Positions 14,594 to 21,194 of a stretch of DNA of 24,698 nt are shown here, piece by piece. The DNA lies in IMG/VR virus record IMGVR_UViG_3300027749_000465, positions 1-24,698 of that record. One strand, given 5' to 3'. Source of the stretch: a virus. The notes under the pieces are model-generated. The model did no database searches. It was not told the origin of the DNA and worked only from the letters and a program-made list of their open reading frames with translations. The translations under genes and the position numbers were made by a program. Within the stretch, counting starts at the first letter, position 1; each line of letters starts with the position of its first letter.

Positions 14594-14893
14594 TTACTTG
14601 AGGGAAATCTTGACGGTGAAAACCGCCGACAGGGTGGCGTACTTCGCGATGACCTCAGGCGCCACGCCCAGGTCCTTCACGAGCTTGCTGTAGGCCACCG
14701 TGGTGCGGTCGGCCTGGACGACCGTGGCCTTGAAGAACTCGCCCTCGAACGCCTTAGGCGCGTCCACCGACGCCGTAGCGGCGTCGCGGAAGGACTCCTT
14801 GAGGGCCTCGGCCTTGGCCGTCAGGGCGGCGATCTGGGAGAGCAACGAGCCGAGCTCGTCGGCATTAGAGGCGGTGTTTGCGATTGCGTTCAT
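14594..14893 (-). CDS. 99-aa helical protein of unknown function, first gene after cassette E
   Basis: The product has an N-terminal helix LSQIAALTAKAEALKESFRD and a C-terminal part with EGEFFKATVVQADRTTVAYS, PEVIAKYATLSAVF and the ending TVKISLK. It resembles small early phage proteins found beside replication genes, but the role is not known. AAGGACAGCACC precedes the ATG. It is the first gene after the primase-helicase and the possible origin. Confidence 0.65.
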   Translation of the reverse strand: MNAIANTASNADELGSLLSQIAALTAKAEALKESFRDAATASVDAPKAFEGEFFKATVVQADRTTVAYSKLVKDLGVAPEVIAKYATLSAVFTVKISLK

Positions 14894-14913
14894 GGTGCTG
14901 TCCTTCGGGGTGG

Positions 14914-14934
14914 GTTGCTGATGTAGAGATCATA
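14914..14934 (-). promoter_or_regulatory. promoter/leader cassette E
   Basis: The minus strand has TATGAT (14929-14934) then CTCTACATCAGCAAC, matching cassettes C and D downstream of the hexamer. Just upstream is an inverted repeat TACAAC-N6-GTTGTA (14933-14950) that overlaps the -10 element and may be an operator. It lies at the left end of the iteron region. Confidence 0.58.
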
Positions 14935-14950
14935 CAACCGATTCGTTGTA

Positions 14951-15155
14951 CCCCACAAGCCCCCTCATCATCTTTTTTTTCACCGGGGGGTTGTTCCGTA
15001 CCCCTGCTCTATGTTCCAGACCTAGAGCACCCCTGTCAGGGGGTGCTCCAGGTGGTATCTGGAACAAGTAGAGCATGCACATTTGCTCTAGATCACGTCT
15101 GGAACACGTCTGGAACAGTCTGGAACATCTGGAACAGTAAAAATTTGCATGCTCC
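14951..15155. other. candidate replication origin: iterons plus strong hairpin
   Basis: The nine-base word TCTGGAACA occurs five times in direct orientation (15058, 15098, 15109, 15119, 15128) and once inverted (15012-15020). The last four are spaced 11, 10 and 9 bases, about one helical turn each. CTAGAGC/GCTCTAG-like words occur between them. The block ends in an AT-rich patch AGTAAAAATTTGCATGC and abuts the end of the primase-helicase gene. It has no supported open frame. An alternative is an operator array for a regulator. Confidence 0.5.
15025..15048. other. strong GC-rich hairpin inside the iteron region
   Basis: GAGCACCCC and GGGGTGCTC form a perfect nine-base stem around TGTCAG. The inner CCCCTG/CAGGGG can alternatively pair around a single T. 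There is no T run after it on either strand, so it is unlikely to be an ordinary terminator. It may be a structured part of an origin or a protein site. Confidence 0.5.
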
Positions 15156-17213
15156 TCAATCCCACATTCCTGCCTCATTATTAGGCAAAGTGACCCTTCC
15201 GCCGTCGTCTACCGACAGCCGCCCGACGGCCACGAGCTCGGTGATCGCGCCGTTGATTTTGGAGGGTCGGTAGTCCCGCTTGAGGGGCTTGTCTGGGTCG
15301 GGCACGAACGCGCGCCGGGCCAGCACCGCCCGCACCAGCTCGGCCTGGGTCAGGGCCCCGGCGTTGGTCGCCAACAGGGTCGTGGCCTCTTTGAGCACCA
15401 GCGGCTGCCAGACAGCCTTGGGGTCGATGTCCTTGGGCTTGCCCTTCTGGTCCACCACCGCCTGCCTGCCGACATCGGTGAACTGCACAACGCAGGTCGT
15501 CTCATCGTCCCCATCAGCGTCCTGCCCGACGACAACGGTCAAGAGCTCGAACCCATACTCGGCCCCGTCAATCCCGCCCTTCATTTTTGTGACCGTGGCG
15601 ACACGGTCATTGTCGAGCCGAAGCACCTCAATCTCGAAATCCGACGCCGCGCGCAGCCCTGACCAGCCCCGGGCGCCCTTGCTCTCGTCCTTGCCGCTGT
15701 GGTGGATCAGGATGACCATGGCGCCGGTAGCGCGGCTGATGGCCTTGCAGTACCCAAGGACCTTGCCCATGTCCTCGCCGCTGTTCTCGTTGCCCCCGGG
15801 CATGACCTGGGCGAGGGTGTCGATGATGATGACGTCGAACCCGCTGCCCTGGCGCTTGATCTGCGCGAGCAAGGCCTTGACGTCGATCTCCTCCAAGAAG
15901 TTCGGGGCCTCGCCGATGAACCGCATGTTGAACAACTCGGGCGCGATGCCCACGTGCTGGCAGTACGCCAAGCCGCGCTTGCGCATGTCCTCAACGCCCT
16001 CGGCGGCGATCCACAGGGGCGCGACCGGCCTGGGGGTCCGGTGACCGCGCCAGTCGCGCCCGAGGGTCAGGGTGGCGATCAAGTCGAACGCCACGAATGT
16101 CTTGCCGGAGCCGCTGGCGCCGTAGATCACGCCCAGGGTGGCTGCGGGCACGATGCCCTTGCAGAGCCACGTCGACTTGCGACGAACGAAGAACTCGGGC
16201 GCGGTCTCGATGCGAAATCGCTCGGCCTTGGGGGCCGCTCCGATCCGGGGTTCTCCCTCGGGGTTCTCCCCTGGGGGCGGCCCCAGGTCGTCGAACATGG
16301 CCAAGATCTCTTCGCGATTGGTGGCCTTGGGCTTGGCCTTGACGCAGTGCTCGACCCACAGGTACTGCTGCGCGCGTATCTCGTTGTCGCCGCGGTGGCG
16401 CATCGCGACGTCCATCGCGTGGCTGTTGACCAGCGTCGACAGCACCATCTGGTCGGACAGGCCCAGGCTGTACAGGCGCACACCGGCGGCGTGCACTGCC
16501 GCCGAGCCGTCGCCGTCGTCCAGGCCCTCCAGCAGGAAGGCCATGGTGTCGGCGGGCAGGTCCAGCGTGTCGATGTCGGGCATCACGACCTCGGGCCACA
16601 CCTCGGGCATCGGCGGCACGCCCCCAGGGATAACGGTGAGCCTGGGCGCGCTGCTCTTGCCGTACCGGCTGCGCAGGTTGGCTTGGGTCGCCTCGGTGAT
16701 CTCGTGGACCCCCAAGGCGTCGCTGCAGACGTCGCCGGTGATCGTCAAGAAGCGCGCGGCGTGGCCGGCGTACACCTCCACCCCCAGGTCGTGGTTGTTC
16801 CAGTCCGTCGGTGACGCGCCCCTGGCAACAATGCGCAGGCCCCGACCGCTCGGTGAGATCTCGGTGTAGCTGCCGACCATCGCGATGATCTCGATCGCAC
16901 GGGCTGAGAACGTACCCGCCTCGTCGATACAGTTGTCGATGTCGATGAACGTGAACTCGGGCAGCCCTGTCACCACGAACCCCAGGCCTGTGAAGGCGCT
17001 GGGTTTGGCCTGCAACTCGGCCTGCGCGGCCTCGAACGAGAGCCACGTCTCGGGCTTGGCAGTGCTGCGTTGGTTGCCGGGTATCTTGTCCCACTTGCCC
17101 CGCTTCTCGTTCCACTGCGCTCGCCAGGGTGACCAGCGCGCCATCGCCTTGAGCTCGCCGGGGATGTTCGCCGGCTCGTAGACCTCGCCGATCGGCGGGT
17201 GTGCTGTTGTCAT
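15156..17213 (-). CDS. primase-polymerase / RepA-type helicase fusion
   Basis: The 685-aa product would prime and unwind phage DNA. The N-terminal PrimPol-like domain has FIDID with D91 and D93, then EISPSGRGLRI (119-129) and RFLTITGD (154-161), as in phage primase-polymerases. In this protein the usual His after SG is replaced by Arg. The C-terminal half is a RecA-fold ATPase of the AAA_25/RepA type: GASGSGKT at 365-372, VIIIDT at 461-466 and ILIHHSGKD at about 501-509. A winged-helix-like tail follows. ATG at 17211-17213 has GGGACAACA before it. An in-frame ATG at 17282 would add 23 residues without a ribosome site. It lies between the Cro-like gene and the iteron block. Confidence 0.88.
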   Translation of the reverse strand: MTTAHPPIGEVYEPANIPGELKAMARWSPWRAQWNEKRGKWDKIPGNQRSTAKPETWLSFEAAQAELQAKPSAFTGLGFVVTGLPEFTFIDIDNCIDEAGTFSARAIEIIAMVGSYTEISPSGRGLRIVARGASPTDWNNHDLGVEVYAGHAARFLTITGDVCSDALGVHEITEATQANLRSRYGKSSAPRLTVIPGGVPPMPEVWPEVVMPDIDTLDLPADTMAFLLEGLDDGDGSAAVHAAGVRLYSLGLSDQMVLSTLVNSHAMDVAMRHRGDNEIRAQQYLWVEHCVKAKPKATNREEILAMFDDLGPPPGENPEGEPRIGAAPKAERFRIETAPEFFVRRKSTWLCKGIVPAATLGVIYGASGSGKTFVAFDLIATLTLGRDWRGHRTPRPVAPLWIAAEGVEDMRKRGLAYCQHVGIAPELFNMRFIGEAPNFLEEIDVKALLAQIKRQGSGFDVIIIDTLAQVMPGGNENSGEDMGKVLGYCKAISRATGAMVILIHHSGKDESKGARGWSGLRAASDFEIEVLRLDNDRVATVTKMKGGIDGAEYGFELLTVVVGQDADGDDETTCVVQFTDVGRQAVVDQKGKPKDIDPKAVWQPLVLKEATTLLATNAGALTQAELVRAVLARRAFVPDPDKPLKRDYRPSKINGAITELVAVGRLSVDDGGRVTLPNNEAGMWD

Positions 17214-17332
17214 TGTTGTCCCAATCTCATGCCGCGTCTCATAGGGGTCGGGTGAACTTACCGGCGGGGCAGAGACGGGCATGCTTTTCGACGAGGGGAT
17301 CAGCCTCGCCTAGCCGGGGTTCGGGGGCCAGT

Positions 17333-17542
17333 CTACACCTCCTTCGACAGCATGTCGGCGAGCCGTGGGTTGACAAGACGGTCCCGGCCCACGCCGGTGA
17401 CCTGCTCGACCTCGACGACCCGGGCGCTGGGCACGTACCCCTGCCTGACCCAGTAGCTGACGACCTGTTGGGTGACGCCGAGCAGGTCGGCCAAGTTGCG
17501 TTGGGTGCCCGCGACGCTGACAGCCTCTTGTATTCCAGTCAT
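17333..17542 (-). CDS. Cro/YdaS-like helix-turn-helix repressor
   Basis: The 69-aa product has a helix-turn-helix of the Cro type: QRNLADLLGVTQQVVSYWVR, followed by PSARVVEVEQVTGVGRDRLV. This is the usual size for a phage Cro-like regulator. It is the first leftward gene and has a perfect AAAGGAGGT ribosome site. A TTTGTACAAA palindrome overlaps that site, so self-repression is likely. It probably controls the divergent early promoters. No CI-like partner is visible in this window. Confidence 0.85.
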   Translation of the reverse strand: MTGIQEAVSVAGTQRNLADLLGVTQQVVSYWVRQGYVPSARVVEVEQVTGVGRDRLVNPRLADMLSKEV

Positions 17543-17552
17543 GACGACCTCC

Positions 17553-17562
17553 TTTGTACAAA
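17553..17562. promoter_or_regulatory. candidate operator TTTGTACAAA
   Basis: A perfect ten-base palindrome overlaps the 5' edge of the Cro-like gene's ribosome site. A half-site GTACA recurs at 17572-17576 within GGTACACG. It is a likely target of the adjacent helix-turn-helix protein. Confidence 0.5.
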
Positions 17563-17596
17563 AAGCCGATGGTACACGAGAAAAGTTGTAGGGGGC

Positions 17597-17624
17597 TTGC
17601 GGAGCCTCACAACAATGCTATAGT
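17597..17624 (+). promoter_or_regulatory. rightward early promoter
   Basis: TTGCGG (-35) and TATAGT (-10) are separated by 16 bases, about 45 bases before the first rightward ATG. On the opposite strand TTGTGA-N16-TACAAC overlaps it and could be the leftward promoter. Confidence 0.55.
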
Positions 17625-17668
17625 ACCCGGGCTGGACAACATTTCGATTGTCCTCTGTAGGAGCCCTA

Positions 17669-18058
17669 ATGAGTCTAGAACAAGCCCTGGCGGACAACAC
17701 CGCCGCCATCCGCGAGCTGATCGCGGTCATGCGCCCGGCAGCGCCGGCCACGGTGACCGCTGTGGTGCAAGCGATCACCGCCCCGGCGGCTGACACCAGC
17801 ACGATCCTGATCGACCCGGACGAGAAGGCCGCGCCTGAAGTGCCGTACACCATGCCAGCGTTGCAGCCGCGTGAGGCCGTGGTGGAAGCACCGGCGGCCC
17901 CGGCAGCGATCGAGTACGCCCAGGTGGCCCAGGCCATCATCGACACGTTCAAGGTCGACCGGGCCAAGGTCGTCGCGACGCTGGGCAAGTTTGGCGCCAA
18001 GAAGGGCCCCGAGCTCAAAAAGGAGGACTACGCCGCTTTTTTGGCGGAGCTGGCCTGA
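17669..18058 (+). CDS. 129-aa first rightward gene, unknown function
   Basis: The product starts MSLEQALADNTAAIRELIAV, has an Ala/Pro-rich middle, and ends in a helical module with AQAIIDTFKVDRAKVVATLG and KKEDYAAFLAELA. That C-terminal module (a helix, GAKKGPEL, then a DYA helix) is frequent in phage early proteins, but its function is unknown. TAGGAGCCCTA precedes the ATG. A TTG further upstream in frame has no support. It is the first gene of the rightward operon. Confidence 0.72.
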   Translation: MSLEQALADNTAAIRELIAVMRPAAPATVTAVVQAITAPAADTSTILIDPDEKAAPEVPYTMPALQPREAVVEAPAAPAAIEYAQVAQAIIDTFKVDRAKVVATLGKFGAKKGPELKKEDYAAFLAELA

Positions 18059-18072
18059 CCCCAGGCTTTGAG

Positions 18073-18387
18073 ATGGACCGGCAACGGGGCGAAGCGTTGG
18101 GTGAGTTCGGTATGCGGCTTGTGGAATCAAGCCAAAGCGCCGAATGGAAAGAGTTGGCAAAGCGGATGATTTTGGAGTACATCGCGGACAAAGGGCCGTG
18201 CGTCATAGAGGACGCGCGCCAGTACTGCGCTGTTTGCAACCTACCGGACCCTACGCATCCCAACGCCTGGGGGGCAATAGTCTCCGGGCTCGCCAAGTCG
18301 AACCTAATTGAACGCACCGGGGAGTGGGTGAAAGCCTCCTCTGTACTGAGTCATGCCAGCATGTACCCGATCTGGCGAATCAAATAA
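18073..18387 (+). CDS. 104-aa putative winged-helix protein
   Basis: The product contains WKELAKRMILEYIADKGPCV and IEDARQYCAVCNLPDPTHPN, then AWGAIVSGLAKSNLIERTGE. This helix-helix-helix-strand order resembles the winged-helix module of small phage replication proteins (the PNAWGA motif followed by a hairpin). The ending has HASMYPIWRIK. It may bind DNA near the origin, but no partner is shown. The gap to the upstream gene is 14 bases, and the ribosome site is weak. Confidence 0.62.
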   Translation: MDRQRGEALGEFGMRLVESSQSAEWKELAKRMILEYIADKGPCVIEDARQYCAVCNLPDPTHPNAWGAIVSGLAKSNLIERTGEWVKASSVLSHASMYPIWRIK

Positions 18388-18397
18388 AGGAACAGAA

Positions 18398-18715
18398 ATG
18401 ACTGAAAAAGTGGACACGGTTGAGAGCCTGCAGGAGAAGCTCAGACGCACGATGGCCCGCGCTAGGTTTCATCGAATGTGCGGTTACAAGGAGGAATTGC
18501 AGGCCGAACGAGAAAAGAAAGTCGGCGCGTTTGACATGTACGTCGCAGCGTTGTTACCCGCCCTGGTGTCGACGTACCCCAACATCTACGAACTCACCCA
18601 CAAAATTTGTGAGATTGTGCAGAACGTAATGGGCGCACGTGAAGAGTGGCTCCTAGCCGAGGACATGGAACTGCCCGACGATCCCGATTACCCCGACGAC
18701 GAGGACGAATTCTGA
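18398..18715 (+). CDS. 105-aa protein of unknown function with acidic tail
   Basis: The product starts MTEKVDTVESLQEKLRRTMA, continues helical through AFDMYVAALLPALVSTYPNI, and ends in an acidic tail ELPDDPDYPDDEDEF. AAGGAACAGAA precedes the ATG. Its stop shares one base with the DUF2800 start (TGATG), so it is co-translated with the nuclease. No family is recognised. Confidence 0.68.
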   Translation: MTEKVDTVESLQEKLRRTMARARFHRMCGYKEELQAEREKKVGAFDMYVAALLPALVSTYPNIYELTHKICEIVQNVMGAREEWLLAEDMELPDDPDYPDDEDEF

Positions 18716-19869
18716 TGCCCGGCACCCACGCAAAACTATCGCCCAGCAGTGCGGCGCGCTGGATGACCTGCCCAGGCTCGGTGATCCTCTGCGAGGGCCT
18801 GGAGGACAGGTCGAGCAAGGCGGCGGACGAGGGCACGATGATGCACCTCGTTGCCTCGGAGTGCCTGGACAACAACCTGGACGCCGCCGCTGATTTTGAG
18901 AGCCTCACACCAGATCAGGCGCAGTCGGTGCAGACCTACGTCAACAACGTGCGGTCGATCGTCAACGCCACCGAGGGCATCCTGCTGGTCGAGCAGCGCC
19001 TGCCGATCCACCACATGACGGGCGAGGAAGGCGCCACCGGCACGGCAGACGCGGTCATCCTGACGCCCGACGAGTTCATCGTCATCGACGCCAAGTTCGG
19101 TCGTGGGGTGGTGGTGGACGTGGTGGACAACGCCCAGCTCATGATGTACGCGCACGCGGCCTACGTTGAGTTTGGGCATGTCTACTCACCCACGCAAGTG
19201 CGGATGATCGTCGACCAGCCGCGCCTCGGCGCACTGTCGGAGTGGACGATCTCGGTGCCCGAGCTCGAAGCGTTTGCCGACAAGGTGCGGGATGCCACCT
19301 GGGCGATCAGCCTGCACGACGAGACGTTGAACCCCAGCCCCAAGGCGTGCCAGTGGTGCCGGGCCAAGGCCACGTGCCCGGCGATCCGGGACCAGATCCT
19401 GGCTGACTTTGACACGGTGGTGCCCGAGACCGCCGACGAGGCCGACTTGGGCCGCGTGATGACCAACGCACCGCTGATTGAGTCGTGGGTCAAGGCGATC
19501 AGGGCCGAGGTCGAGCGGCGCCTGCTGTCCGGTGAGTCTGTGCGGGGCTACAAGCTCGTGCAGGGCAAGCGCGGCAATCGGGCCTGGGGTGACCCGGCGG
19601 TGGCCGAGGAAGCGCTCAAGAAGATGCGTCTCAAGCACGACCAGATGTACAACTACTCGTTGGCCAGCCCGACCAACATCGAGTGGGTTTTCAAACGGGG
19701 CGACCTGGGTCCACGTCAGTGGGCCAAGGTGCAGGAGCTCATCACCCAAGCCGAGGGCCGCCCGTCGGTGGCCCCCGACACAGACAAACGACCCGCGCTG
19801 GTCACATCAGCGGTCGATTCAGATTTTGACGACGTGACACCCACAACCCCCGAAGGAGAAGAAGCATGA
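18715..19869 (+). CDS. DUF2800 family Cas4/RecB-like nuclease
   Basis: This 384-aa protein has the PD-(D/E)XK signature: D112 in GTADAV, D125 and K127 in VIDAKFGRG, then NAQLMMYAHA. C19 in CPGS and C212, C215 and C221 in CQWCRAKATC could hold an iron-sulfur cluster, as in Cas4 and AddB. It is probably a 5'-3' exonuclease for recombination or end processing. The start ATG shares a base with the upstream stop, and the end overlaps the DUF2815 gene as ATGA. This is the usual DUF2800-DUF2815-polymerase gene order of phage replication modules. Confidence 0.9.
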   Translation: MPGTHAKLSPSSAARWMTCPGSVILCEGLEDRSSKAADEGTMMHLVASECLDNNLDAAADFESLTPDQAQSVQTYVNNVRSIVNATEGILLVEQRLPIHHMTGEEGATGTADAVILTPDEFIVIDAKFGRGVVVDVVDNAQLMMYAHAAYVEFGHVYSPTQVRMIVDQPRLGALSEWTISVPELEAFADKVRDATWAISLHDETLNPSPKACQWCRAKATCPAIRDQILADFDTVVPETADEADLGRVMTNAPLIESWVKAIRAEVERRLLSGESVRGYKLVQGKRGNRAWGDPAVAEEALKKMRLKHDQMYNYSLASPTNIEWVFKRGDLGPRQWAKVQELITQAEGRPSVAPDTDKRPALVTSAVDSDFDDVTPTTPEGEEA

Positions 19870-20402
19870 AAATCAAACTCAACGCAGTCCGCCTGTCGTT
19901 CCCGCAACTGTTCGAGGCCAAGACGGTCAACGGTGAGGGCAAGCCGGCCTTCAGCGCGGCCTTCTTGATCAGCCCCAAGGATCCGCAGATCGCGATGCTG
20001 AACACCGCGATCACCACGGTCGCCGCCGAGAAGTGGGGCGCCAAGGCCGACGCGATCCTGAAGACCATCCGCGCGGCGGACAAGACCTGCCTGCACTCGG
20101 GCGACCTGAAGTCCAACTACGACGGGTTCGAGGGGATGATGTACGTCAGCGCCCGCAACCCCCTGAAGCCGTACGTAGTCGACCTCAACAAGACCCCGTT
20201 GGTGGCCGAGGATGGTCGCCCTTACGCCGGCTGCTTTGTCAACGCCGTTCTGGAGCTCTGGACGCAGGACAACAACTACGGCAAGCGCGTCAACGCGACG
20301 CTGCTGGGGGTCCAGTTCTACAAGGACGGCGAGTCGTTTGTCGGTGGCGGTGTGGCCGACGATAGCGATTTCGACGACCTGTCGAGCGAAGATTTGGTCT
20401 GA
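19866..20402 (+). CDS. DUF2815 ssDNA-binding-like protein
   Basis: The 178-aa product has the family pattern MKIKLNAVRLSFPQLFEAKT, FSAAFLISPKDPQIAMLNTA, and a beta-rich core with GMMYVSARNPLKPYVVDLNK. It ends in an acidic tail DDSDFDDLSSEDLV, like many ssDNA-binding proteins. DUF2815 members pair with DUF2800 nucleases and probably coat single-stranded DNA for replication or annealing. The pair overlaps by four bases here. Confidence 0.9.
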   Translation: MKIKLNAVRLSFPQLFEAKTVNGEGKPAFSAAFLISPKDPQIAMLNTAITTVAAEKWGAKADAILKTIRAADKTCLHSGDLKSNYDGFEGMMYVSARNPLKPYVVDLNKTPLVAEDGRPYAGCFVNAVLELWTQDNNYGKRVNATLLGVQFYKDGESFVGGGVADDSDFDDLSSEDLV

Positions 20403-20408
20403 TGCACC

Positions 20409-20438
20409 GGGGCGCTTTGCGATGATCAGCGGCGCCCC
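20409..20438 (+). other. stem-loop between DUF2815 and Tad2-like genes
   Basis: GGGGCGC at 20409-20415 pairs with GCGCCCC at 20432-20438 around a 16-base loop, directly after the DUF2815 stop. No T run follows. A direct repeat AGACGGAG then leads into the ribosome site of the Tad2-like gene. It may set the level of the downstream gene. Confidence 0.4.
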
Positions 20439-20473
20439 ACCTTCAACAAGAGACGGAGAGACGGAGAGACGAG

Positions 20474-20956
20474 ATGAACTTCAGTACAGCGATTGAGCTA
20501 TTCAAAAACAAACGGTGTATGTGGCGGAAGAGCTGGGGCAGCAGTGCCTACGTGGGCATGCAGATGCCTGAGCGCGCGACCAGCCTGCTGACGTTGCCCT
20601 ACTTTTTCCGACGGGGTAAGGACGGCACGGAGCCCTGGTTCCCGACCATCGAGGACATGTTTGCCACTGATTGGGAGATCGTTACCTCGAACCAAAAGAA
20701 CGCGCCGGAAGAGGCCGCGAAGGAGAGACCCGATTACGTACCGACCCCGACGGTCGAAGAGATGGCCGCATTCAACAAGGCGCGAATTCTGCGAGCAAAG
20801 AAGGCCAAAGAAGCCAAAGCAAAGAAAACTCCGAGGGTGATCGATCCCGAGGCGCCATGGGGTCGCAAGAAAGACGGCACGCCGGCCAAGCGCCGTGGCC
20901 CTTTCTCGGCAGCCGAGAACATGGCCATCGCGGCATCTGAAGCCCCACTGATCTGA
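20474..20956 (+). CDS. DUF2829 / Tad2-like protein (putative anti-Thoeris) with basic tail
   Basis: Residues 1-72 follow the DUF2829 pattern: MNFSTAIELFKNKRCMWRKS, YVGMQMPERA, then PYFFRRGKDGTEPWFPTIED and TDWEIVT. Tad2, the founding member, binds the cyclic ADP-ribose messenger made by Thoeris and so blocks that defence. Some homologs also bind CBASS cyclic nucleotides. The last 85 residues are a Lys/Ala/Arg-rich tail (ARILRAKKAKEAKAKK) not typical of the short family. GGAGAGACGAG precedes the ATG. It sits inside the replication operon between DUF2815 and polymerase genes. The ligand is unknown. Confidence 0.82.
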   Translation: MNFSTAIELFKNKRCMWRKSWGSSAYVGMQMPERATSLLTLPYFFRRGKDGTEPWFPTIEDMFATDWEIVTSNQKNAPEEAAKERPDYVPTPTVEEMAAFNKARILRAKKAKEAKAKKTPRVIDPEAPWGRKKDGTPAKRRGPFSAAENMAIAASEAPLI

Positions 20957-20966
20957 GGACCCAAAA

Positions 20967-21194
20967 ATGTTGACAGACTACTACCAGAAAATGCTCAAGG
21001 ACGCGGTGGCCACTAAGAGCACCGACTACAGCAAAACTAACAACGCGCTGAAAGAAGTGATTTTGAAGCTCAAGGCGTCGTGCCCGGACAAGTTTCACGA
21101 CGCCCGATCGCTCAAGTACCGGGTGTTCTGGAACGAACCCAAGAACTTGCCCAGCAACATGTACGACTACTACGTCAACCGCGCACCGCGATGA
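20967..21194 (+). CDS. 75-aa protein of unknown function before the polymerase
   Basis: The product reads MLTDYYQKMLKDAVATKSTD, then NNALKEVILKLKASCPDKFH, and ends in FWNEPKNLPSNMYDYYVNRA. It is helical and rich in Tyr and Lys. GAGGACCCAAAA precedes the ATG. It overlaps the polymerase start as ATGA, so its translation is coupled to the polymerase. No family is recognised. Confidence 0.65.
   Translation: MLTDYYQKMLKDAVATKSTDYSKTNNALKEVILKLKASCPDKFHDARSLKYRVFWNEPKNLPSNMYDYYVNRAPR

Noticed and set aside
15025-15048. GC-rich hairpin as a rho-independent terminator for the primase-helicase
   Set aside because: No T run follows on the minus strand, so an origin or protein-binding role is more likely.
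15699-16814. Plus-strand open frame of 371 codons
   Set aside because: It is antisense to the primase-helicase. The product is an Ala/Val/Gln-rich shadow without a domain.
17214-17282. Upstream extension of the primase-helicase to ATG at 17282
   Set aside because: The added 23 residues are low in similarity to the domain and lack a ribosome site. The later ATG fits better, though the longer form cannot be excluded.
21080-21190. Upstream extension of the DNA polymerase frame
   Set aside because: It lies in the wrong frame of the 75-aa gene. The ATGA overlap at 21191 and the MIDLYLDLET start give the normal exonuclease beginning.
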